From assembly GCA_038241255.1 (NCBI GenBank), contig JBBRFW010000006.1, positions 1-64,000 of the forward strand: a stretch of DNA of 64,000 nt, in the 5' to 3' direction. The notes below the pieces were generated by a model. The model saw only the letters and a list, made by a program, of their open reading frames with translations, was not told the origin of the DNA and searched no databases. Position 1 is the first letter of the stretch; every line of letters starts with the position of its first letter. The position numbers and the translations under genes are program-made. Below, piece after piece: positions 8,051-18,100 of the stretch. Source of the DNA: Schlegelella_A sp038241255. GTDB taxonomy: Bacteria; Pseudomonadota; Gammaproteobacteria; Burkholderiales; Burkholderiaceae_C.

Positions 8051-9868
8051 ATGGCGCCGATCGAGATAGTCTCGCCTGTCGCCGGCAGCGTCGTCGCCAT
8101 CGTCGTCGAGGCGGGCGCGAGCGTCGCCGCCGGGGCGCTGGTCGCCGTCGTGGAATCGATGAAGATGGAGCACGAGGTCCATGCCGCGGCGAGCGGCGTC
8201 ATTGCGGCGCTGCGGCAGGGTGCGGGCGACGTTGTCGAGGCCGGCGGCGTCCTGGCGCTGCTACGCCCGGGCGCTGCGCCTTCGGGACCGGCCGACGCGG
8301 TCAGTGTTCGCGCCGTCGAGAAGCTGCGTGCCGACCTGCTCGAACTGCGCGCGCGCGAAGCCTTCCTCGCCGATGCGAGCCGGCCCGAGGCCGTTGCGAG
8401 GCGACACGCGCTCGGCTTGCGCACCGCGCGCGAGAACATCGCCGACCTCTGTGACGACGGCAGCTTCGTCGAATACGGCGCGCTCGCCTTTGCGGCTCAG
8501 CGCGCCCGGCGCGAGCTCGACGACCTCGTCCGCAACACGCCGGCCGACGGCATGATCACCGGCATAGGCCGGGTCAACGGCGCGAGCTTTGGCGCCGAGC
8601 GATCGCGCGCTGTCGTGATGGCCTACGACGCGACGGTGCTCGCCGGCACGCAGGGCCTGCGCAACCACGAGAAGACCGACCGGCTGCTGAAGATCGCGAG
8701 CCAGCAGCGTCTGCCTGTGGTGTTGTTCGCCGAAGGCGGCGGCGGCCGGCCCGGCGACATCGACATGCCCATCGTCGCCGGCCTGCACGTCGGCACCTTC
8801 TCGAGCTTCGCGCGCCTGAGCGGCAAGGTGCCGCTGGTCGGCGTCGTCGCCGGCCGCTGCTTTGCCGGCAACGCCGCGCTCCTGGGCTGCTGCGACGTCA
8901 TCATCGCGACGCGCGACAGCTCGATCGGCATGGGCGGCCCGGCGATGGTCGAAGGCGGCGGTCTGGGCGTCTTCAGACCCGAGCAGATCGGCCCCAGCGA
9001 CATGCAATCGCGCTCCGGTGTGATCGACGTGCTGGTTGGCGACGAGGCCGAGGCGGTAGGGGTCGCGCGCCGCTACCTGGCGTTCTTCCAGGGCCGCACT
9101 GCGGCCTTGGCGCCTGCCGATCCAGCCGCGCTGCGCACGCTGCTGCCGGCGAACCGGCTGCGCGCATACGACATGCGGGCCGTGATCAACGCGCTCGTCG
9201 ATCACGGCTCGGCTCTCGAGCTGCGCGAGGGCTTCGGCATCGGCGTTGTCACCGCGCTCGCGCGCATCGACGGCAGGCCGGTCGGCGTCCTCGCCAGCAA
9301 CCCGGCGCACCTCGGCGGCGCGATCGATGCCGACGCCGCCGACAAGGCGGCTCGCTTCATGCAGCTCTGCGACACCCACGCGCTGCCGATCGTGTCGCTC
9401 ATCGACACGCCGGGCTTCATGGTCGGGCCCGAGATCGAGCGGCGTGCGCAGGTGCGCCACGTCAGCCGGATGTTCGTGGTCGCGGCACAGCTGCGCGTTC
9501 CGGTCGTGGCGATCGTCCTGCGCAAGGCCTACGGCCTCGGCGCCATGGCGATGGCGGCGGGCGGCATGCACGCGCCCATGGCCACCGTCGCCTGGCCGAG
9601 CGGTGAATTTGGCGCGATGGGACTCGAGGGCGCGGTCGAGCTCGGTTACCGCAAAGAGCTGGCGGCGGCGTCCGAGGGCACCGACCGCGAAGCGCTGCGC
9701 GCGCGACTGGTCACTGCGCAGTACGAGAAGGGCAGAGCCATCCACTTGGCCGAGACGCTTGAGATCGATGCGGTTATCGATCCCGCCGACAGCCGCCGGT
9801 GGCTCTTCGCGGCGCTGGAATCGGCGCGGCTGCCCGAAGCGGGCGGCCGCTTCATCGACCCGTGGTAG
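8051..9868 (+). CDS. biotin carboxyl carrier/carboxyltransferase fusion protein
   Basis: 605 aa. Residues 1-70 form a biotinyl domain with the biotinylation motif ESMKMEHEV and Lys38 as acceptor. Residues ~95-600 are the two crotonase-like halves of an acyl-CoA carboxyltransferase: the first carries GCCDVIIATRDSSIGMGGPAMVEGG, the second LIDTPGFMVGPEIE and KAYGLGAMAMA. It should move carboxyl from biotin to an acyl-CoA. The biotin carboxylase domain needed to charge biotin is missing here and in the neighbourhood. The acyl substrate is not evident. The start at 8051 is set by homology and by the 5-base gap after dadA. Confidence 0.88.
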   Translation: MAPIEIVSPVAGSVVAIVVEAGASVAAGALVAVVESMKMEHEVHAAASGVIAALRQGAGDVVEAGGVLALLRPGAAPSGPADAVSVRAVEKLRADLLELRAREAFLADASRPEAVARRHALGLRTARENIADLCDDGSFVEYGALAFAAQRARRELDDLVRNTPADGMITGIGRVNGASFGAERSRAVVMAYDATVLAGTQGLRNHEKTDRLLKIASQQRLPVVLFAEGGGGRPGDIDMPIVAGLHVGTFSSFARLSGKVPLVGVVAGRCFAGNAALLGCCDVIIATRDSSIGMGGPAMVEGGGLGVFRPEQIGPSDMQSRSGVIDVLVGDEAEAVGVARRYLAFFQGRTAALAPADPAALRTLLPANRLRAYDMRAVINALVDHGSALELREGFGIGVVTALARIDGRPVGVLASNPAHLGGAIDADAADKAARFMQLCDTHALPIVSLIDTPGFMVGPEIERRAQVRHVSRMFVVAAQLRVPVVAIVLRKAYGLGAMAMAAGGMHAPMATVAWPSGEFGAMGLEGAVELGYRKELAAASEGTDREALRARLVTAQYEKGRAIHLAETLEIDAVIDPADSRRWLFAALESARLPEAGGRFIDPW

Positions 9869-10031
9869 GTGCGTCGGGCCAGTGGCACGCCTGCAGCGCG
9901 GGGTTCGCTGCTTCGTAGCCGAGGGCGACGTCGTCGCTCGCCTCGCCCTCGGCCGCGGGACTCGAACCGGAGCGCGCTCCGGCGAAGTACCAGCGCTTCA
10001 CGTCCTCGACCCATTCCTCGTCGTTCGCCAT
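9852..10031 (-). CDS. small hypothetical protein (59 aa)
   Basis: 59 aa beginning MANDEEWVEDVKRWYFAG, with a conserved-looking C-terminal GYEAANPALQACHWPDAP. The tryptophan- and acid-rich composition differs from a shadow ORF. It ends by overlapping the last 17 bases of the carboxyltransferase gene tail to tail. An upstream in-frame ATG at 10094 would give 80 aa. I recall similar short proteins in Burkholderiales, but no function is known. Confidence 0.5.
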   Translation of the reverse strand: MANDEEWVEDVKRWYFAGARSGSSPAAEGEASDDVALGYEAANPALQACHWPDAPTTGR

Positions 10032-10319
10032 GGTCTTCTCCGGCGCCTGAGCGCTGCTAGTTTCACTGTCCGCGCCAGCACTGTCGTCCGCCATCGGCTG
10101 CGGCTTCGATTCGCGGTAGGAGGGGGCCTACGCGCCGTGGTAGCCGAGCATGGCAGCGCTTCGTGACGCCCTGGCGTCAACACCGCGGTCAGCGGACTCC
10201 GACACGTCTTTCAGCGTAGACCCACGCGACGGCGCGCGTCACATGGGCGGTGCGGCGCGGCGTCGTGTGCAATGCTTGCCCGCAAATGCGCCGATGGCGG
10301 CCCGATTCAAGGAATTCTC

Positions 10320-11048
10320 ATGCAGCCGGTCCCGTCTCACCGATCCACCTTCCTAGCGCCGGGCTCGCGATGGTTTGCCGGCGCGAGAGTTGCCGCTGCC
10401 ATCGCCGCCACGACGCTGGCGGCCTGCGGGCCGCACGACGAGACGCCGCTCGCGGGCGGCGCCGTGGCGGGCGCAACGCAGAGCGCACCTGTTCCCGTCA
10501 TGGCCGCGCCCGCCCTGGCACCGCAGACCGAGGTCGCCCACGTGGGTAATCCGGTTCCGCCGCAACAGACCCCCGTCCCTGCGATGGCGCCGGTCCCGTC
10601 GCCGGCGGCGCCCGGCTACGCGCCGCCCTCGGCCGTGACCGTCGCCCAAGCCGCACCTGACGATCCTGCCCTGCGTCGCGCGACCCCGGTAGCGCAGGCG
10701 CCCGTGATTCCGCGCAATCGCGTCGGCTCGATCGTTGCGATCGATCCCATTCGCACCCGACCGCAAGGATCGGGCGCGGGCGCGGTAGTCGGCGGCGTCC
10801 TGGGCGGTGTCATCGGCAACCAGTTCGGACACGGGCTCGGGCGTGCCGCGATGACGGGGGTGGGTGCCGCGGGCGGGGCGATCGCAGGCAACAATATCGA
10901 GCGCAACTACATGGAAGGTGTGGCCGGCTACCGCGTCCACATCCGTCTCGACAATGGCAGCACGCGGACCTTCGAGCGCCGGAACATCGGCGCCCTCCAC
11001 GTCGGTGATCGCATCCGCCTCGACGGCAACGGGTTCCGCCGCGGCTGA
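10320..11048 (+). CDS. glycine-zipper 2TM lipoprotein, SlyB/PcP-like
   Basis: 242 aa from the ATG at 10320, preceded by AAGGAA. The signal peptide ends in lipobox LAAC with Cys36 as the lipidation site. A proline/alanine-rich linker (about 40-135) leads to a glycine-zipper hairpin (GAVVGGVLGGVIGNQFGHGLG) and a C-terminal beta-rich stretch with YRVHIRLDNGSTRTFE. This matches outer-membrane lipoproteins of the SlyB/17 kDa antigen type, which help stabilise the envelope. A longer in-frame start at 10272 lacks a good ribosome site. Confidence 0.87.
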   Translation: MQPVPSHRSTFLAPGSRWFAGARVAAAIAATTLAACGPHDETPLAGGAVAGATQSAPVPVMAAPALAPQTEVAHVGNPVPPQQTPVPAMAPVPSPAAPGYAPPSAVTVAQAAPDDPALRRATPVAQAPVIPRNRVGSIVAIDPIRTRPQGSGAGAVVGGVLGGVIGNQFGHGLGRAAMTGVGAAGGAIAGNNIERNYMEGVAGYRVHIRLDNGSTRTFERRNIGALHVGDRIRLDGNGFRRG

Positions 11049-11859
11049 GGGCCCGCCGACCGCGCGCGGTCGAATCCGCGTCGGCGTCGGCGGATGGGTC
11101 TACGAGCCCTGGCGCGACGATTTCTATCCGGCCGGTCTCGCGCACGCGCGCGAGCTCGAGTACCTGAGCCGGCGCGTGACGGCGATCGAGATCAACGCCA
11201 CCTACTACCGCACGCAGAGCGCCGCGAGCTTCGCGAAGTGGCGCGACGCAGTCCCCGACGACTTCGTCTTTGCCGTCAAGGCCAGCCGCTACGCCACCAA
11301 TCGTCGGGTTCTCGCCGAAGCCGGCGATTCGATCGAACGCTTTGCCGCCAGCGGCGTGGTCGAGCTCGGCCCGAAGCTCGGGCCGATCGTTTGGCAATTT
11401 GCGACGTCGAAGTCGTTCGACCCCGACGACCTTGGCGCGTTCCTGAAGCTTCTGCCGGCACGCATCGGCGCGACGCCGCTGCGCCACGCCATGGAGGTGC
11501 GCCATCCGAGTTTCATGTGTGCCGAATACTTGGCCCTCGCGCGCCGCCACGGGGTCGCGACGGTATTTGCCGATTCGAACGACTACCCTTCGTTTGCCGA
11601 CCTCACCGGCTCGTTCGTTTATGCGCGCCTGATGCGTTGCGAAGCCTGCCACGACACCGGCTATCCCACCGCCGCGCTCGCAACGTGGGCGTCAACGGCC
11701 CGCGCGTGGAGCCGGGGGCAAGAGCCAGAGGGACTGGCTCGCGTCGAGACGTTTCCAGCGCCCCCGGCCGCTCGCGACGTCTACGTGTTCTTCATTAGCG
11801 GAGCGAAGGAGCGCGCGCCGGCCGCCGCAGTGGCGACGCTTGCGGCGCTCGATCGCTAG
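11005..11859 (+). CDS. DUF72 family protein (YecE-like)
   Basis: About 284 aa if the GTG at 11005 is used. No ATG lies near the domain start, so the start is uncertain and the gene overlaps the end of the lipoprotein gene. The DUF72 TIM-barrel signature is clear: RVGVGGWVYEPWRDDFYP at the start, then VTAIEINATYYRTQSAASFAKW, FVFAVKASRYATNRR, AMEVRHPSF, FADSNDYPSF and YARLM. Function is unestablished for the family. Confidence 0.85.
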   Translation: MIASASTATGSAAAEGPPTARGRIRVGVGGWVYEPWRDDFYPAGLAHARELEYLSRRVTAIEINATYYRTQSAASFAKWRDAVPDDFVFAVKASRYATNRRVLAEAGDSIERFAASGVVELGPKLGPIVWQFATSKSFDPDDLGAFLKLLPARIGATPLRHAMEVRHPSFMCAEYLALARRHGVATVFADSNDYPSFADLTGSFVYARLMRCEACHDTGYPTAALATWASTARAWSRGQEPEGLARVETFPAPPAARDVYVFFISGAKERAPAAAVATLAALDR

Positions 11860-12020
11860 GCGCCCCGATTTCGGCCAAAGAGGAAGGTCGCGATAGCGAG
11901 GATGATGAAGACGACGAACAGGATCTTGGCGATTCCCGCCGCGCCGGCGGCGATGCCGCCGAAACCGAATAGAGCAGCGATCAGGGCGATCACGAAGAAT
12001 ACGACGGCATAGTGAAGCAT
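11856..12020 (-). CDS. DUF1328 small membrane protein (YtjA-like)
   Basis: 54 aa: MLHYAVVFFVIALIAALFGF, then a glycine/alanine turn and a second hydrophobic helix ending FLFGRNRGA. Two transmembrane segments with the GFGGIAAGAAGIAKILF core are the DUF1328 hallmark. AGGAG sits 7 bases before the ATG. It overlaps the end of the DUF72 gene by four bases tail to tail. Often stress-linked in proteobacteria, but its role is unknown. Confidence 0.9.
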   Translation of the reverse strand: MLHYAVVFFVIALIAALFGFGGIAAGAAGIAKILFVVFIILAIATFLFGRNRGA

Positions 12021-12207
12021 GTCTTGACTCCTGAGAGCGCCACGGCGCGGAAGATGACGCGCCGATGATCGACGCAGCGCGACGGCGCGCCGATAGGCGG
12101 AACCGCCGCCCGCATGTGGGGCTCACGTAGGATGCGCTGTCGGAGTGCTCTGACGCGCGGCTCCACGGCGCGGCCCGTGCCACACTCGACCGCTCGCGTC
12201 CTGTGTA

Positions 12208-13968
12208 ATGCTCGCCATGACCGCCGTCCCCACCGACGCCTCCGCATTTCCGGCCCCTGCCGTGACTCCGGTCGTTGCGCGGTCGCCGCGCCCGGCGGCG
12301 ACGATCGTCGTCGTCCGCGACGGCGCTGCCGGCATCGAGGTGCTGCTGTCTCGGCGCGCTGAGCGCGGCGACCACAACAGCGGCGCCTGGGTCTTTCCAG
12401 GCGGCATCGTCGAGAAGAGCGATGCGCTCGCGCACGCCGCCTGCGCCAGCCTTGCCGACGCGGAAGCGAGCCGGCGGCTCAGCTTAGCGAGCGGCGGTCT
12501 CGATTACTACGTCGCCGCGATCCGCGAGTGCTTCGAGGAGGCGGGATTGCTGTTCGCGCGCGCAAGCGACGCCGACCTCGTCGACCTCAACGGCAGCGAT
12601 GCGGACCGTCTCGCGCCGTGGCGCGGCGCGCTGCACCGCGGCGAACGGGGTGTCGCCGACCTCTGCGCCGACGAAGGGCTGCAGCTCGCCGTCGATTGCC
12701 TGTTCTACCTCAGCCACTGGCTGACGCCGCTCGGTCGGCCGAAGCGCTTCGACACCCGCTTCTTCATCGCCGCGCTGCCCGCGGCGCAGACCGCCGCCCA
12801 CGACGGCGCCGAGCTCGTCGAGCAACTCTGGATCGCTCCCGCCGACGCGCTCGCGCGCAGCGCCTCCTTGAAGCTGCTCACGCCCACGCAGAAGACGCTC
12901 GAGACCCTGACGCGCTTCGCGAGCGTCGCCGAAGCTCTCGCGTGGGCGTCGGCGCCGCGCCGCGTCGCCCTCGTGATGCCGCGGGTCGCCGGCGGTCGCG
13001 ACGGTTTTCGACCCGTCATGCCCGACGAGCATGCGTGGGCCGAGCTCGGCCGCATCGATCCTGCCGGCCACGGCGACGCGTCATACGAGCTCGTTCCCGA
13101 CCGCGCCGTGCGGCTTTCGGATCGCGTGATCCGCGTCACCGCCGACAACGGCAGCGTGATGACCGGACCCGGAACGAACACCTACCTCGTCGGCGCGGCC
13201 GACGCAGCGAGCTGGGCAGTGATCGATCCTGGGCCGGCGCTCGATGCGCACGTCGACGCCATCGTCGCGGCGGCGCCGGGGCGGATCGATCGCATCTTCG
13301 TCACCCACACGCACAAGGACCACTCACCGGCGGCGCGGGCGCTGAAGGCGCGCACCGGTGCGACGGTGCTCGGCCTGGCGCCGCGCCACGGCCAGTGGCA
13401 GGACGACACCTTCGCGGCCGACGTGACGCTGCGCGGCGGCGAGCGGATCGAGCTCGCCGGCGGCTCGCACCTCGCTGTCGTCCACACCCCGGGTCACGCC
13501 AGCAATCACCTCTGCTATCTGCTCGAGGAAGAGAAGACGCTCTTCACGGGCGATCACGTCATGCAGGCGTCGACCGTCGTCATCAACCCGCCTGACGGGA
13601 ACATGGCGGCGTACATCGCATCGCTGCGCGCGATCGCCGAGCTCGACCTCGAGTGGCTCGCGCCGGGGCACGGGTTTCTCATGGCCGAGCCGCGCGCCGC
13701 GATCGAGGCGATCGTCGCGCACCGCCTGAAGCGCGAGGCCAAGGTGGTCGCGGCACTCGCCGAGCTCGGGCCGGCGTCGGCCGAACGCCTACTCGAGGCG
13801 GTGTACGCGGACGTGCCGCGGCAGCTGCACGCGATCGCCATGCGCTCGCTCACCGCGCACCTGCTCAAGCTGCGCGACGACGGCGCTGCCGCAGAATCCG
13901 CGGGCGACTGGTCGCTCCTGACCCGCGAGGACGTTCGGTCGGCGTCCGTCGACAGCGAGGCCACTTAG
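12208..13968 (+). CDS. Nudix hydrolase / metallo-beta-lactamase-fold fusion protein
   Basis: 586 aa with two enzyme modules. Residues ~30-250 are a Nudix domain whose box is split: GG at 65-66 and Glu69 begin it, and RECFEEAGLL at 106-115 ends it, with about 30 extra residues between, as in NUDT19/RDNK-type CoA diphosphatases. Residues ~300-515 are a metallo-beta-lactamase fold with THTHKDH at 366-372, HTPGHASNHLCYLLEE and FTGDHVM. The C-terminal ~70 residues resemble the winged helix of LACTB2-like hydrolases. A role in acyl-CoA or nucleotide clean-up is inferred. It overlaps the racemase gene by four bases tail to tail. Confidence 0.87.
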   Translation: MLAMTAVPTDASAFPAPAVTPVVARSPRPAATIVVVRDGAAGIEVLLSRRAERGDHNSGAWVFPGGIVEKSDALAHAACASLADAEASRRLSLASGGLDYYVAAIRECFEEAGLLFARASDADLVDLNGSDADRLAPWRGALHRGERGVADLCADEGLQLAVDCLFYLSHWLTPLGRPKRFDTRFFIAALPAAQTAAHDGAELVEQLWIAPADALARSASLKLLTPTQKTLETLTRFASVAEALAWASAPRRVALVMPRVAGGRDGFRPVMPDEHAWAELGRIDPAGHGDASYELVPDRAVRLSDRVIRVTADNGSVMTGPGTNTYLVGAADAASWAVIDPGPALDAHVDAIVAAAPGRIDRIFVTHTHKDHSPAARALKARTGATVLGLAPRHGQWQDDTFAADVTLRGGERIELAGGSHLAVVHTPGHASNHLCYLLEEEKTLFTGDHVMQASTVVINPPDGNMAAYIASLRAIAELDLEWLAPGHGFLMAEPRAAIEAIVAHRLKREAKVVAALAELGPASAERLLEAVYADVPRQLHAIAMRSLTAHLLKLRDDGAAAESAGDWSLLTREDVRSASVDSEAT

Positions 13969-15134
13969 CGCGATTGGTCCCAGGCGAAGCCGACGCCGAG
14001 CTCGCGCAGCGCCGAAGTCGCCGCAGCGTCGAAGCCCCAACTCCGCAGGGCGGCATCGCCGCCGTGTCCGCGCTCGGGCGGCGGCTCGGGCGTCGCACCC
14101 GGCGTGCGATCGAAGCGCGGCGCGGGCGCCGGCTGGGCGATGCCCCCGACGTCGATCGCGCCGGCGCGCGCGACGACGTGTGCATGGGCGCGGGACTCGG
14201 CGAACGAGAGCACCGGCGCGAAGCACGCGTCGGAGCCCGAGAACGCGGTCACCCACTCGTCGCGGGTGCGCCCGGCGAATCGCGCTGCCAGGCGCTCGCG
14301 CAGCGCCGGCCATGTGCTGCGGTCGTGCTGGGTCGCGGCGAGCGTTGCCTCGAAGCCGAGCCGCGCGAGCAGCTCGGCGTAGAACCTGGCCTCGATCGCG
14401 CCGATGGCGACGTGCTTGCCGTCGCGCGTCGCGTAGGTGTCGTACCACGGCGCGCCGGAGTCGAGCACGTTGGCGCCGCGTTCGCCGTCGCGCCACTGGC
14501 CGGCCGCGACCAGGCCCGAGAACATCGTCGCCAGCAGCGATGCGCCGTCGACCATCGCCGCATCGACCACCTGGCCGCGGCCGCTGGAGCGCGCCTCGAT
14601 CACGCCGCAGGCGATGCCGAAAGCGAGCAGCATGCCGCCGCCGCCGAAGTCGCCCACGAGGTTGAGCGGCGGTACCGGCTTCTCGCCCGCCCGCCCGATC
14701 GCGTTGAGCACGCCGCTCAGGGCGATGTAGTTGATATCGTGGCCGGCGCGATCGGCGAGCGGCCCTGCCTGCCCCCAGCCGGTCATGCGACCGTAGACGA
14801 GGCGCGGGTTGCGCCCGTGCATCGTCTCCGGGCCGAGGCCGAGCCGCTCCATCACGCCCGGACGGAACCCTTCGATGATCGCGTCGGCGTGCTCGGCCAG
14901 GCGCAGCGCGGCCTCGGCACCGTGCTCGCTCTTCAGGTCGAGGGTCACCGAGCGGCGGCCGCGCAGCATTGCGTCGAAGCGGCGCGTCCGGCCGAAGCCC
15001 AGATCGCCGTCAACGGGTCGGTCGACGAGCAGCACGTCGGCGCCCATGTCGGCGAGCATCATCCCGGCAAAGGGGCCGGGACCGATCGCTTCGAACTCGA
15101 GAACGCGTAGGCCGGCGAGGGGACCGGTGGCCAC
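13965..15134 (-). CDS. CaiB/BaiF CoA-transferase family protein, alpha-methylacyl-CoA racemase type
   Basis: 389 aa, GTG start whose first base overlaps the icmF stop codon (TAGTG), so translation is probably coupled. Active-site residues of bacterial alpha-methylacyl-CoA racemase align: His132 in AGHDINYIALSG, Asp162 in LVGDFGGGGM, and Glu248 in GAIEARFY. It would invert the 2-methyl centre of 2-methylacyl-CoA thioesters. Placement after icmF, a branched acyl-CoA mutase, fits this. A true CoA transferase role cannot be excluded without an assay. Confidence 0.88.
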   Translation of the reverse strand: MATGPLAGLRVLEFEAIGPGPFAGMMLADMGADVLLVDRPVDGDLGFGRTRRFDAMLRGRRSVTLDLKSEHGAEAALRLAEHADAIIEGFRPGVMERLGLGPETMHGRNPRLVYGRMTGWGQAGPLADRAGHDINYIALSGVLNAIGRAGEKPVPPLNLVGDFGGGGMLLAFGIACGVIEARSSGRGQVVDAAMVDGASLLATMFSGLVAAGQWRDGERGANVLDSGAPWYDTYATRDGKHVAIGAIEARFYAELLARLGFEATLAATQHDRSTWPALRERLAARFAGRTRDEWVTAFSGSDACFAPVLSFAESRAHAHVVARAGAIDVGGIAQPAPAPRFDRTPGATPEPPPERGHGGDAALRSWGFDAAATSALRELGVGFAWDQSR

Positions 15135-18100
15135 TACATGTTCCGTCGGTACTGCCCGCCGACCTCGAACAGCGCGCCGGTGATCTGGCCGAGCGAGCAG
15201 ACGCGCACGGCGTCGATCAGCACCTCGAAAACGTTGCCGTTCGCGATCACCGCGTCCTGGAGGCGGCGCAGCGTGGCCGGCGCTTCGCGGGCATGACGCG
15301 CATGGAAGTCGGCGAGCCGCGACAGCTGGCCTTGCTTCTCCTGCTCCGTCGAACGCTGCAGCTCGATCTGCTGCGGCACCGCGCCGCCGCCCGGATGGCG
15401 GAACGTGTTGACGCCGACGATCGGGTACTCGCCCGTGTGCTTGAGCATCTCGTAGTGCATGCTCTCTTCCTGGATCTTGCCGCGCTGGTAGCCGGTCTCC
15501 ATCGCGCCGAGGACCCCGCCGCGCTCGCTGATGCGCTCGAACTCGGAGAGCACCGCCTCCTCGACCAGCTCGGTCAGCTCGTCGATGACGAACGCGCCCT
15601 GGTTCGGGTTCTCGTTCTTCGCCAGGCCCCACTCGCGGTTGATGATCATCTGGATCGCCATCGCCCGCCGGACGCTGTCCTCGGTCGGCGTCGTGATCGC
15701 CTCGTCGAAGGCGTTGGTGTGGAGCGAATTGCAGTTGTCGTAGATCGCGATCAGCGCCTGCAGCGTCGTGCGGATGTCGTTGAACTGCACTTCCTGCGCG
15801 TGCAATGACCGGCCGCTCGTCTGCACGTGGTACTTGAGCTTCTGGCTGCGCTCATTGGCGCCGTACCGGTCGCGCATCGCGATCGCCCAGATCCGCCGCG
15901 CGACTCGGCCCATCACGGTGTACTCCGGGTCCATGCCGTTCGAGAAGAAGAAGCTCAGGTTCGGCGCGAAGTCGTCGACGGCCATGCCGCGCGCGAGGTA
16001 GGCCTCGACGAAGGTGAAGCCATTCGACAGCGTGAAGGCAAGCTGGCTGATCGGGTTCGCGCCCGCCTCGGCGATGTGATAGCCCGAGATGCTCACCGAA
16101 TAAAAGTTGCGCACCTTGTGGGCGACGAACCACTGTGCGATGTCGCCCATCACCTTGAGCGAGAACTCGGTCGAGAAGATGCACGTGTTTTGGCCCTGGT
16201 CTTCCTTGAGGATGTCGGCCTGCACGGTGCCGCGCACGTTCTCCTTCACCCAGGCGGCGATGCCGGCCGCCTCCTCGGCGCTCGGATCGCGCTGGTTCTC
16301 GGCGCGAAAGGCGTCGAGCTTCTGGTCGAGCGCAGTGTTGATGAACATCGCCAGGATCGTCGGCGCCGGGCCGTTAATCGTCATGCTCACCGAGGTGCTC
16401 GGGCTCGTCAGGTCGAAGCTCGCATAGAGCACCTTCATGTCGTCGAGCGTGGCGATGCTCACGCCGGAGTTGCCGACCTTTCCGTAGATGTCGGGCCGGA
16501 TCGCCGGGTCGTTGCCGTAGAGCGTAACCGAGTCGAAGGCGGTCGACAGGCGCTTGGCGGGCATGCCCGCCGAGAGCAGCTTGAAGCGCGTGTTGGTCTT
16601 GAAGGCATCGCCTTCGCCCGCGAACATCCGCGTCGGGTCCTCGTTCTCGCGCTTGAATGCAAACGTGCCGGCAGCGTAGGGGAACGAGCCCGGCACGTTG
16701 TCGAGCAGCAGCCACTTGAGGATTTCGCCGTCGTCCTCCCACGCCGGTAGCGCGACCTTCCTGATCTTGTTGCCTGAGAGCGTCGTGTGGACGAGGGAGG
16801 TGCGAATCTCGCGACCGCGCACGCTGACCACGAGCTCGTCGCCGGCGTATGCGAGCTGCAGCGCTGGCCACTCGGCCAGAAGCGCGCGCGCACGCGGATC
16901 GAGGCGCTGTTCGCGCTCGTCGGCCAGCGAGTTGACGGCGCCGAAGGCGTTGGTCTTGTCGGGATTGGCCTCGCACAGCATGCGCGCGCTCGCGCGCAAC
17001 TGCTGGATCTCGCGAGCGAGGCGCGCCTGGGCAATCGCGGTGCGCTTGTAGGCGCGCACGGCGTCGGCGATGTCGGCGAGGTAGCGCGAGCGCGCCCCGG
17101 GAACGATCGGCACCTGGTGCGTACTGTGGCGCGTCGAAACTTTCGGCAGCGCCCCCGGCAGGAGGCGCAGGCCGAGCTGTGCCAGGCGCGGCACCATCGC
17201 CTGGTAGAGCGCGGTGACGCCGTCGTCGTTGAAGCGGCTCGCCATCGTTCCGAACACCGGCATCTCGTCGGGGCGCCTGGCGAAGGCCTCGCGGTTTCGC
17301 TGCACCTGCTTGGCGACGTCGCGCAGTGCGTCCGCGGCGCCCTTGCGGTCGAACTTGTTGATGGCGACGAACTCGGCGAAGTCGAGCATGTCGATCTTCT
17401 CGAGCTGGCTCGCCGCGCCGAACTCGGGCGTCATCACGTAGAGGGGCAGGTCGACGAGCGGAACGATCGCGGCGTCACCCTGGCCGATCCCCGAGGTCTC
17501 GACGACGACCAGGTCGAAGCCGGAGGCCTTCACCGCGGCGAGCACGTCCGGCAGGGCGGCGCTGATCTCGCTGCCGAAGTCGCGCGTCGCCAGCGAGCGC
17601 ATGAAGACGCGGGCGCCGTCGCTCCACGGTGCGATCGCGTTCATGCGGATGCGGTCGCCGAGCAGGGCACCGCCGCTCTTCCTTCGTGAGGGGTCGATGC
17701 TGATGACGGCGATCTGCAGGGCGTCTCCCTGGTCGAGGCGCAGGCGCCGGATCAGCTCGTCGGTGAGGCTCGACTTGCCGGCGCCGCCGGTGCCGGTGAT
17801 GCCGATCACCGGCGTGTTCGTGTCGCGTCCCGCCTGCCGAACCGCGTCTCGCAGCGGCGCCGCAGCGGCGCCGATCTCGAGTGCCGTGATCAGTCGCGCC
17901 AAGGCGCGTCGGGCCGCCTCTCCTTTTCCTCGGATCGCGTCGAGCGACGTCGGCGCCTGCGCGGCGAGGTCGACGTCGCAGCGCATCATCATTTCACCGA
18001 TCATTCCGGCCAGACCCATGCGCTGGCCGTCCTCGGGACTGTAGATGCGCTCGACGCCGTAGGCCTGCAGCTCGGCGATCTCGCTCGCGACGATGACGCC

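Noticed and set aside
13653..15110. 485-aa plus-strand frame
   Set aside because: Antisense to the racemase gene, low-complexity composition, no domain.
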